Shown here: in pieces, positions 49,113 to 60,053 of the stretch
Layout: each line of letters opens with the position of its first letter
How positions within the stretch are numbered: the stretch's first letter is position 1
Assembly (NCBI GenBank): GCA_963920765.1
Contig: OY987244.1
Coordinates: forward strand, 21,742,358-21,806,357
Length of the DNA: 64,000 nt
Direction: 5' to 3'
Source of the DNA: Ulota crispa
Taxonomy: Eukaryota; Streptophyta; Bryopsida; Orthotrichales; Orthotrichaceae
The notes under the pieces: generated by a model
The model's database searches: none
What the model saw: the letters and a program-made list of their open reading frames with translations, nothing else
What the model was told of the DNA's origin: nothing
Translations under genes and position numbers: made by a program

Positions 49113-49518
49113 GAAATTACTAGAGCGACACCCTAAATTGCTAATGGGACACTCCCTCTGAGCATGAAAATGTGATTTTTAATGCTGATTTTGCTAATTT
49201 TTTTTATATGGCTCAAAAGGTTTGTTTCACCTTTATCATTCTAAGGCTATACTAAAAAAATATATAAGTGTGCATAAATTTCAAATTAGAAATATAGGAC
49301 TTTTGAGTTACTTAAAGCAAAAACATATCAAAAAATAAGATTGATGCTATAATATTTCAATTTTTTTTGTATTATTCATGTTTTCTTTCAAGGAGGTGAT
49401 AATGTCATGATTGAATGAATGATGGACCACTTATTAAATCAAAACTAGCACTAAATTATCAAATTTCATGGTAAGAAGGGATGTCCCGTTAGCAATTTAG
49501 GGTGTTGCTGTAATAATT

Positions 49519-49521
<3 letters not shown>
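49113..49521. mobile_element. GGGAATT...GACACCC foldback MITE
   Basis: 409 bp. The left end is GAAATTACTAGAGCGACACC; the inverted right end is GGGAATTATTACAGCAACAC. Both continue with CTAAATTGCTAA(T/C)GGGACA. Related to 30834-31228, with the centre inverted. Confidence 0.8.

Positions 49522-49560
<39 letters not shown>
49522..49560. repeat. (TA)n microsatellite
   Basis: About 19 perfect TA units directly following the foldback MITE. Confidence 0.95.
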
Positions 49561-49564
<4 letters not shown>

Positions 49565-50192
49565 GCACGCATGAGCTCATGCACTTGCATGTGTTGGTTT
49601 GTTATGAATCTTCAACTTTTGTAGTAGAAGAAAAATAGGAAAAACAATAAAGGAGCATCCAAGCTTTAATGTTAATAATATCAAAATTCCAAACTTTGTA
49701 TTTCTGTATGTCACGTATTTCATTGGATATCTTCAAGTAAATTAGAGTGGTGCATTCTTTAGTACTTCAAAAAAACATTGAATCATTATGAAATTCCAAT
49801 GTGCATAAGAAATATTTACCCTTTTAATTGTTCACAACCTTAACTTTCTACAAAAAATACCTAGACAAGTAGCAATAAAAGCATGCAAAGTATCAACATA
49901 TCTTGAATTAAAAATGATGGATATTAAAGAAGCTCAAGATGTTGTACATAAGAAGTTTGATTTATTGGCAACCTTGGAAGAGTGTATTGTAGGCTCCAAA
50001 GTGAAAAAAACTTGGACCACCATTAACATATTAGCATTTATGAAAGAAAAGAAAATAATCATAATAATGTTAATAAAATTTAACTTGTTGATAATTTTAG
50101 CTATTGTGAAATGAGAATTTGCTTCAACATTAGCAGTTACAAAAATTTCACTAAATATTGCATGTAGGCTGCCTTAACAATTGGGTTGCTTT

Positions 50193-50773
50193 AGCCTAGA
50201 AATTTCCCTCATGACTCTTTTCAATTGGCCACTTGGAGGCACATGCAACTATAAATACGAGGATTTCACATGATTTACAACCAAGACAATTGGGTTGCCT
50301 TAAGGTAGAAGCACCTTAATACAACACTATTTGTTTTTGGACACCTATAAATGAACCCGTATCTAAACCATCAAGTACCCAAATTAGACATGCAAGTTAG
50401 CTAAAGCTATCACCATAATTGAGTATTGGAACACAAATTGCATAGGTGGCAGCATGTGGCATGGTTTTTTGATATCACATTTGCATTTCAATACATGCAA
50501 TTCTATAAGGGTCTAGTGTCCACAATAGGTGTGTCTAGGGAGTTACCTTCAACAATTCGTAGTTTATTCATACAATCTCACAAAATTCCAAAAACAAATT
50601 TTCAGCACTCTTTGCTGGTTTCCTAACCATTCTACAATCTCAAAATCTTGATACACACTCCTAGTGAACCTAAGCCTAGAAAAACCTACCTTATGACTTT
50701 TCAATTGGTCACTTGGAGACGCATGCAATTATAAATACTAGGATTTCACACGATTTACAACCAAGACATTGCT
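50193..50773. repeat. ~95-bp direct repeats flanking a MITE
   Basis: The segment 50193-50290 (TTTTCAATTGGCCACTTGGA, then GGATTTCACATGATTTACAA) recurs at about 50680-50773 with a few changes. Between them lies an AGGTAGAAGCACC-family element. Confidence 0.7.
50301..50693. mobile_element. AGGTAGAAGCACC-family MITE, second copy
   Basis: The left end is TAAGGTAGAAGCACCTTAAT. The interior matches 40122-40518 (TAGTTTATTCATACAATCTC, AATTCCAAAAACAA). The right end is degenerate (CCTACCTTA). Confidence 0.55.
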
Positions 50774-51029
50774 AGTTTGTTTTTTTGCATTCTAGGCCCT
50801 TGTATAAATTGTTTATTGTAGTAATTATTGCTGAGAATTATTGTAATATTAGTTATTACATAGTGTAAAATGTGAAGAAATTGGTGGGGGGAATCCGAAA
50901 CGCAACATTTAGTGTAGAAATCAGGAAAACGAAAAAATCAACCAACTTGATTAGACATTATTTAGCATTTTGGAAAACAAAGACGACAAAATGGTAGCAA
51001 TTTGGAGATACTTTGGAAGCGAAAATATC

Positions 51030-52347
51030 AGCGGAGGGGGGAGTGGGGGACCCATAAAGAGAGACTCGAGAGAGACGTGGACTGGGCTTTCGATACCCAC
51101 GGGAACGGTCGGTCAGCAATGATCAGAAGATCAGAATAATTTGGAGTCTCCGTGGACAGACGGCGACCAATGACCGCGTCTCGGGCGGAATTAACAATCC
51201 AAAGTCCAATCCCCGTCGCAGTACATACCGACCAGGTTCTTTTTCCGACCTCTCTGAAAACTGACTGATAGTGACACTCCGGCTACCGACCTTTCCTTTC
51301 CGCCTGACACCCCGCCCTTCTCTCCTTCTCTCCTTTCCTTTGTCTTCTCGACCGAGGCTGCGCCAATCGCCATCGTCGTGGCGCCCTTACAATCCTTCGC
51401 CCTCGGCCTCGGCCCTGGCATTGCGCTTTCTTGCACTAGTTGCGCTCCGAACGCCCTTCTTCTCGCATCATCTCGTGCTGTGTGCATTCTGGTTGGATGG
51501 AAACTATTGAAAGGCCAGAGAGGATTGTATGTTGTGTGCGTCTTTGCGGTTCGGGAATGTCGCGTCGGTGAGGTTACAATGGCGGGCGAGGGGTTTGACA
51601 CGAGTCTCACGGGATTCAACTGTCTTGGTGAATGTAGGCTGCGGCATCGGTGACGCAGAAGAGGAGGTGGATGAGGCTCGGGAAGTGGAATTAAGCGGGG
51701 TCTCTTTTCCTCTTGTGGCAGGTCGGTTGGTTTTTTCTGAAGCTATGAGTGGAGAGAGAGAGAGAGGCTTCAATGTTTATAAGCTGCTTCGTATTCTGAG
51801 ATTTATCTTGTCAACGCATCTTTTCTCATTTTGCAGTCGGAGTTTAGTTGCGGTTGAGGTTAATTGTACTCTTTATCGTTTGTGATATTTTTTGATTAAT
51901 GATGCTGATCGTTCATGGTAGCCATCTGCTTTCGTTTTGAGATTGCGGTTCTCCGGAAGGAGTATTTAGAGGAGAGTGTTATGCTAAGTGAATTATTGTA
52001 CTTGGAGAGTGCGACTTTGAGAATACGTTACCTGGAGCTGCTGGAGTGGCCGATCAGTGCTTGGGAAGAGATGTTGAGCATTTTGGCGGCTTTTTTAGGT
52101 TTTCAATTTGCAGCTAATTCAGGAAGCGGAGCCTTGGTGGCCTTTTCTTCTTCTTTCCAGTACAATGTAGTTCAAAGTCCGGAGGTCAGGGTCCGGAGGC
52201 CATCAATTACGTGAGAGTAGGCAATTGTGAAGTTTGGTTGTCTCTCTCCTTATCCGTGTAGCATTTAGGGTATCGATATGATTGTCAATTTTGAACGGAG
52301 GGTTTACGACGTTGTGTGATAGGTTTGGGATTGATTAGCTCCGTGCA
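51030..52347 (+). promoter_or_regulatory. Promoter and long 5' leader of the desaturase gene
   Basis: The sequence becomes GC-rich from about 51030, with CT-rich tracts at 51290-51350, as is usual for transcription starts. Frames on both strands (up to 142 codons) match nothing known. The distance to the ATG (over 1 kb) suggests a long leader, perhaps with an intron; no single intron could be fixed. Confidence 0.4.
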
Positions 52348-55300
52348 ATGGCACCGCACTCAACGGACGTTGCGGAGTATGCGCCCGTGGAGGGATTGAG
52401 GCTGCGTACCTCGGAAGCAAGCAATGTGAAGTCGGAGGCTTCTCTGAAGAAGTACACTCTTGAAGACGTGAGTCACCATAGCAGCTCAACGGATTGCTGG
52501 CTTGTCATTTGGTCCAAGGTGTACGACGTCACAAGATGGTACGAACTCATGAAAAATATCTGCTGAAAGAAAAAGAAAAAAATGAATTTTTGAAGTATCT
52601 TGCGCCCAAAATATCCTGCATGAAATTAAGTCTAGTGTACTTTGTTGAATACTTAATGAACCGTCTGAATGCAATTGTTAAGAGACTTTGTGCTATTTTT
52701 GTTTCTGAATTGAGTCTTGCGAAAGAGTTTCAGAGCGATAAGTACTTGTTGAGGGGGTGCTTGATCGGTAAGGAATCAAAGGAGTTCACAAGGTTCGAAA
52801 CTTTGTTCACTAGGTCTTCATTATTTGTCTGCATAGTATTATATTTTTGTGGTATTTGGAACCCAAGGATTTTATAGGAACAGCCCTCGGGGTGTAAGTG
52901 GTCCGAAGGAATGTTGAGCTCGTTCGAATTGTGTGCTTTTATGACCTAGTTACGCAGAAATTCGGCTCCTGTGACGGTGGTAACTTGGCTGTGACATATG
53001 CTGTCCAGTAGCAGTAGCTGACGTATAATATGGATTCACTCTCTGTGTCAGGATTCCCAGTCATCCCGGGGGCAGCCTCATCTTCGTGAAAGCAGGGCAA
53101 GATTGCACTCAGCTCTTCGATTCTTACCATCCTCTTTATGTCAGGTAATTATAGCACATCTCTGGAAGTGAAACTCCCTTTTGATATTTTGACTTTAGAG
53201 AAACGCTTGTTTTCTTGTGCACTGAAATAGTTTTGATTACAGGAAAATGCTTTCAAAGTATTGCATCGGAGAGCTGGCACCTACTGTTGGTGAAGACAAA
53301 TTCAAGGGTGCTCATCTGGAATACACGGATGCTGAAAGTGAAGATTTCTACTTGGTTGTGAAGCAACGGGTTGAGGCGTACTTCAAGACAAAAAAGGTTC
53401 GAATTCAAAAACTTCTCTAATCTGAACGTGTCCAGTTCATAGGACATACGAATATGACATCCTTTAACCAATTTCGTTGTAAAACTTTGGATGGTCTATG
53501 TGTTCAAGTGAATTCATCTGCGTGCCCGCAGTTTGGGACTAATCCTTGAGAAACGGTAAAGCTTTATTAGAAATTGGAAAATGTTCATGATATGCAATCT
53601 TTGTAGAACACTGACAAGGATCTGTGGGCCTATTTTGCTACTGAATTTTCTCTGGACCAATTAGTCTAGTTTTCAATCGTACACAATGCACATCATAGAT
53701 CTGATCTAACGCTGGAACTGGTTGTCACTATGGATTGCTTTGTGTAGTGGCATGGTATGAACCAATTTGTTTAATTTAGTGCTTGGGGCATTTTTCTATA
53801 CTGTTTCAGAGTTTCATAGTTGTGGGTTGGTGTTGGGTTGCTCCTAGCAAATTTGTATTAACGCAGGGTTCATTATGTGCAGATCAATCCTCGACTTCAT
53901 TCACACATGATTCTGAAGACACTGATCATTTTTGGTGGATACATCGCCTGCTACTACCTTGCATTCTTCTGGTCATCAAGCTTCATTCTTTCGCTGTTTT
54001 TTGCTATGGGGATGGGTTTCTTTGCGGCAGAGGTTGGTGTTTCGATACAGCATGATGGAAACCATGGTAAGTTCCATCATATCAATGGCAATGTAATTAA
54101 ATATAGAATGTTTTTTAAAGTACTCATGGAATACCTTTCTTCTGCTATTGCTATTACGAAGAAAGTCATGTTTTCTTATAAAAAATGAAATGTCAGTTTG
54201 TGTATTTTCTTATTTGTGAATACAGTTTGATGTAATTTGAGGTGTTCATTGGGTTCTCTACTGATTGCTTGTGAGGGCAAACCTGGTTTTGGGCAGGTGC
54301 ATATACCAGCTGGTGTGGTTTTGGATACGTAATGGGTGCGTCTTTAGATCTAGTTGGGGCCAGCAGGTAAAACTTCAATCTTGAGGAGGCTGACAAGTTG
54401 GGATGGTTTTTCTTCTTCTAATTGCAGTGGTCGAGGTACCTATAGAGTTGGGTAGCAATTACTTGCTTTTGTAAACGTGACACAGTCTGGAAATCTCGGT
54501 GTAGCCTAGTGTGTTCATCTTTCATATATTCCTCATATGCAAAATTGTTGTTTGTGATTGGATACCTCACATGTTTTTTTCATGCTTGTGCATGGACTAC
54601 AGCTTCATGTGGAGGCAGCAGCACGTTGTGGGACATCACTCGTTCACTAATGTGGACAACTTCGACCCTGATATTCGTAAGTTAAACCCGCATTTACTTC
54701 GCCGCAAATTTTTATGAATATTTTGAATTATTCTAGATTTGATTGAAAAAGTATTCTTTGACTTCACTTTGTCGGGCGTTACTGATTACCATCTTGATAT
54801 CCTGGGTTTTTGCACTGGCTTTCTAACATCTTTAAATTTATCTTTGACATGTCTGACATACCTTGAGTGTTTCTCGTGCTTTTGACTTGTCCACGTTCCC
54901 CTGTATGTGTTGAGTTTACCCATCATATTCTTATCTTAAATGTACGTGTAAGTTGATTTGTCATCAATCGTGAATGTAGGTGTGAAAGATCCAGATATCA
55001 GAAGGGTAGCAACTACCCAACCTAGACAATGGTATCATGCCTATCAGGTAATTGATTTTTTTTCTTTGGCATCTAATGATATCTTCTTTCTTATTTTCTT
55101 GATGCCAACCATGTATTTCTAGATCAGTATTTCAGATTACGACGTTTCATCTTTGTATGCACAGCTCACTGTTTTGCAATGTAATCTACTTATATGGTGC
55201 ACTCATGTTCTAAACATGATTTTTTATTGTTGGGGAACGTGAATCTTTGCAGCATATCTATCTGGCAGTCTTGTATGGATTGTTAGCGCTTAAGAGTATT

Positions 55301-57138
55301 TTTCTCGATGACTTTATGGCCTACTTCTCAGGATCTATTGGCCCGTAAGTATCTTTGGCCTTGGAATTTTCTTGTACCACTGTGTTTTGATGTGTTGGGA
55401 ATGGAGAAGTTCCTGAGAAACTAGATAACTTTATCTTGTGCCCATCACATCTGTAGTACGCTGCATATCAGGGATGTTTGGCCCGTCTTTGATTTGGGAT
55501 GCAGTTCAAGAGTAACAGTGAGGTGTATGGAATCTTTTTTAGGATGGAAGAAATAAGTCTGTGTTGTCTTGTGACAGTGTGAAAATAGCGAAAATGACAC
55601 CTGCCGAGCTTTATGTCTTCTTTGCGGGGAAGCTGTTCTATGCATTCTACATATTCGTGTTGCCATCTCTATATGGTGTCTATTCTGCAGGGTCTTTCTT
55701 GTCATTGTATGTGGCATCTCAGGTAACTATCCAGAGTTTTGTCCTTTTCCAAAGCTCCACCTTTGTATCTCGGGTTCTTGCCTTTTTTTGGAAGATTTAT
55801 TCTGAAGATGAGTCTGATAGTTACAGTGCACATACCGGAAGGTCTTATGTGTTGTTTTCCTTGAATGCGACCTTCTTATACTTAGATCTGATTGTCTGCT
55901 GCAGCTCATAACAGGGTGGGTGCTAGCTTTTCTGTTTCAAGTGGCACATGTTGTGGATGATGTTGAATTCCCAACACCCGAAGAAAGCGATGGCACTTTG
56001 AAGGTGAAAGGTGGTTGGGCTGCAATGCAGGTACAAATTGAATCTAATTTGGTTACAAACTTTTGTTAGAACTCGTTTGGTTTTTTGGACTCTGACAAGG
56101 CTGCTTGGTAGGTTCCTCAGAAATAATTTATAGTTGGTGGTTTGTGACATCTTGTCACTCTTCTACGGATTATTCTCGTCCGTCTTTTGAAGTTTTCTGA
56201 GATGATGGTACTGTTTGTTGCATTTTAGGCTCCAAGCAAAAGTTGGCTGTGAGTCTTCAAGTATTCTAACTTGTGCTGAATTAATGATAAAATTTGTTTG
56301 GTAATTGTTTTAGTTTCAAATGTAGGTTTTGCTTGCATAGCATTTGAGTCTTAAACATTGAGCGTCTTCCGTGCACAGGTTGCAACGACTACTGACTTTA
56401 GTGCGCAATCACTGTTTTGGAGTCACGTCTCCGGAGGATTGAATAATCAGGTGACTGTCGTTTGATTCTCTTGCATTTGCCTCACACTTTCAGAGAGCTT
56501 TTCTGGGGAGATTTACAACAGGTTTATTGCGTACATCGTTGCTTATGCTTCGTTCATCAGTGTGAAAGGTAGTAAATGTGAACTGCTCAGTTTTATCATC
56601 AGAAAATACTTCCTGTTTTTTTATCATTTGTCTTGTCTAACTCCTCTTCTGTTTGCGGAACGGTTTATTTCTAGATCGAGCATCATCTATTTCCAGGAGT
56701 GTGTCATCTTTATTACCCAAGTATTCAGCCTATTGTCAAAGAGACATGCAAGGAATTTAATGTGCCTTACGTAGCCTACCCAAGTGTAAGCACTCCATTT
56801 CATCCCTAAGCTCCTACACTTTTTTCACAGTTTCTGTGCTAATAGAAGCAGTGCACCCTGGTCACTACACGCTGTTGATTTCCTGCATATATCGGTGTAA
56901 CATGCAGAATTATGTTGTGTTGAGATGGGTAGTATTTCAGTTGTACAGTGAAAGACTCCATCTCCAAGCTGTAATGTTTGATGAAAATTGATACGCTCAC
57001 AATGTAGAACAAACCTGCAATTCTCCAAGGTTGTCTTATATGGATGTATATTTATTCATGCAGTTCGGGGCTGCACTGATGGCTCACTTTATGCATTTGA
57101 AGAAAGTCGGATTGACGGAGTTCCGGCTCGATGGCTGA
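52348..57138 (+). CDS. Cytochrome b5-fused front-end fatty acid desaturase, delta-5 type
   Basis: An ER-membrane enzyme that inserts a double bond between an existing one and the carboxyl end, here most likely delta-5 (arachidonic/eicosapentaenoic acid synthesis). Thirteen exons: 52348-52538, 53052-53144, 53243-53396, 53883-54066, 54297-54366, 54603-54676, 54980-55047, 55253-55344, 55578-55722, 55905-56030, 56379-56450, 56675-56785, 57064-57138 (484 codons plus stop), all phases consistent. The N-terminal cytochrome b5 domain shows the heme motif HPGGS. Three His boxes are intact: HDGNH, QHVVGHH and QIEHH, the last with the Gln typical of front-end desaturases. Hydrophobic segments flank the boxes. 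The sequence MAPHSTDVAEYAPVEGLRLR at the start and VGLTEFRLDG at the end resemble the recalled Physcomitrella delta-5 enzyme, so delta-5 is preferred over delta-6 or sphingolipid delta-8. Regiospecificity remains inference. Confidence 0.92.
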
Positions 57139-59340
57139 TCACTGCTCAGGCAAGAGTTATGAAAAGCTTTGACTCGCAAGTTCTTAATACCAGAGAACGA
57201 TTTTTTTTCATTTCCATGAATGTTCCTTAAGTTTAAGAAAGTGCCAAACTCCCCGCTTGAGTAAATGCTACATCTTCAGAGGTTCGCTATGCTGCTAACT
57301 GCAAGTAACTGAAGCTTTTTGTGCATTTGTTTTGTACGGAGTATTATTTTGTGATATTTCTTGAACCGACAGCAGAATGCTGTATTTTCCCAGTTTGTTT
57401 TTGCTAATATTTTTGTGTTTATGGCAGTTGTTTTGACATAGGCGCATGGATTTCCGAGAATGGGCAACGGGGACTGGTAGATGCTGATGTCAGCATTAGG
57501 CATAATCCTTACACCTTGGGTGTATGTTAAATTTTGTTAATTCTCAAGCACCTCATCGACCCGACACTGGTCGATGTGCCATTATAGAGTTTCCCTGTTC
57601 TCCTCCGATTTAAATTCCTTTTTTTCATCCATATCGATTTTTTTTCCTCTATGAAGATTTTGGTTTTGAAAATGCTGGTTGGTTTTGTGATTTCATGTAA
57701 AGTGAATGACTTGATGTTTGGTGGCTTTTTGAAGTCGCAAACTTCAGTACTATATCTTACAAATGTCTAGAAACCGATTGAAGGAATTTTTGATGGGTGG
57801 TCACAAGCTCTTTGGATGGATGTGACTTATTTATTTTTTGTTGGTTTTTTTGAAGTTTGTACAGTTGATTCTCAATGGGACCAAGAATTTCCCTACATAG
57901 GTTCCAATTATAACAAGGTTTGAAAAGTCCATTTTTTTGTCAGCATGATTGCAGATGCATGCAAGGCTCTTACGGAGTCTTGAGAAGACAGTTATAACAG
58001 AGATTATGGTATGCTACAGGACGATTACTGTCCTATTTACAATCAATGCCTAAAAAGCTTTAAATTAGAGTCCGTGAAAGTGTCGGTCATTGCAGATTTG
58101 AAGTCCAAGTTTGTTAGAACTTGAAGTACACTTGCTCTAAAGTCGAGCAAACAGAGGGCCACGTAGTACGAACATAAATAATTCATCAAGCAAGCCATGA
58201 GGACTCCCGAGGCCGAGACTATCCAAAGGTACTCCTCAGAATCTGCAACTGATTTTTGAAATGCTCCAAAGCATAACCTCTTTCGCCTTTGCTGCAACCT
58301 CGAGGTGGCAGTCGACGGCGTGCACCTGCCCCAGCTGCCCTGCCCTGCCCTGCCCTGCAATTAACCAGCCGGCGACGTGATTGGATGGCCGTGCAGTGGG
58401 TTTCTTTTTAGGATTTCAACTTATGGAAGTATTAGGGGGTTTCAAACATAGAATCTGGCCTTCTAACTTCTCACCTCACAGGATCTCCGCTCACTAGTGA
58501 ATTCTTTTTGTTCCCTTGCACGCCCAAAGTTTGAGACACCCGTGAGTTTGTGGAAGTTTTTGCAAAAGAAGTTTCAAGGTTTGAGGATGCAGGTGCATGA
58601 GCCCCACGAAGCTATGAAAGTGAGTTTTTGAAGTTCACTCCTCATGTGGATCAATTTAGGAGTGAAGTCCAGAGGTGAGTCACCTTGCGGTTCACTAGTG
58701 AAGTCATAGAGGTGAATTGCAACATGAGTCACCTAAAAAAGTTGATGTTTGAAGCCCCCTATTGGCGATGATTTATGATTGTAATTCACTGAGGGGACTA
58801 TATTGGAAAAATACTTGAAGAAGCATGCTTTGTTCATGACAAAAGGTGGAGAGAATTTTGGCTACCAATGGTTTCTTATTACACAAGTAAGGACGTGCAA
58901 ATGAAGTGTATTGGTCACAAATTTTGAAAAATTATTACAATTAAAATGTGAGAGATGAAATCTGTGACAAATAGGACATCATATTAATTTGGTTGGAGGT
59001 TAAGTTGGCATATACCAATCAACCATTAAGAGAATACATATATGGTCCTCAATCAAGGTTTGGTTATAGGGTTATAGTTTTTCAATTACAAGTGAACATT
59101 GACAAAAAAGACACTCTTTTTCACATTTAGCATAAATTTTGATGGTGAATTTTGGCTATTTTTAGCCAATAAAAGAAACCCCCGGCGGGCGTGCACACGG
59201 ATGCTTGCAGTAGTGCGGGGTCTGGTGTACTTTGTCGCCACGTACGTACCCACGGTCTGCATTAAAATTTTCTCCCAGTCGACTATGAAGTTTTCTCCTC
59301 ACTGGCTATCTATTAAGCTTAAAGAATGCTGAAGTCGATC
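57139..59340. other. 3' flank of the desaturase and intergenic DNA
   Basis: Mostly AT-rich with no recognised gene. A short (GCCCT)n run occurs at 58337-58358. The block near 58470-58730 repeats GTGAGTCACCT- and TTCACTAGTGAA-like words, a loosely repetitive patch of unknown origin. Confidence 0.4.
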
Positions 59341-60053
59341 TCATATGCATGCTTCAATCCTCTTTCCATCGCCGTCTTCCGTGGACCTGCTCCTGCTCGG
59401 TTTTGTGACTTTTGTCTCTCGCCCTCCTTGGCTCGTGTTTGCTCTCTGATCGCCTCTGTTCAATCCTGCCCTTTCTATATTCTGAACACTTGCATCTGAT
59501 CACAAAGTTTCAGACCTCTCTGTAACTGGGACTCACTGCAAAAGCGGACGGATGTGCTGCAGCTCTTCCCTTACTACTATCTTCTCCCATATAATGACTC
59601 TCGCATGCTTCAGTAGAAAGTTTGCACTTGTTCAATCTTGATAGAAGTTGAAAAGTCTATCACCAGCTTCAGCTTATCATTAGTTGCATATCTAACCAGT
59701 TTAAGTAACCCAGAAATACGAAAACCATAAAAAAGAAGAAGCACTCAGTCACTATATTTATCAAGAGCTTCCGTCGAGTTTGAATTAAGCTGCTGTCGGT
59801 AGCAACAACAACGCTTCCTTAATAAAAAGCATACTAAAAACCTTCTATAACATGTAGAGTGTAGCCACTGACCCATATCACAACCTCTTAAAAAAAGCAA
59901 AAAAAAAAAGTGAAAGAAACTGAGTTACAGAAACAGAATGTAAGCGTTGTGCACGGATCCTCGATCAGTCGGCGGAGATTACAAGAACCAGGCTTCAGTA
60001 GGAGTTTGTTAAGTACCGCAGACAGATTTCGATAGAACATTGTGGAGACTGAG
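59341..60053 (+). promoter_or_regulatory. Promoter / 5' UTR of the NIP gene
   Basis: CT-rich sequence from about 59360 resembles a promoter/leader. Several short upstream AUGs exist. No specific element was assigned. Confidence 0.35.

Noticed and set aside
51191..51885. Frames of 79-142 codons on both strands upstream of the desaturase
   Set aside because: Low-complexity or Arg/Ser/Pro-rich translations of a GC-rich leader; no motif recognised on either strand.
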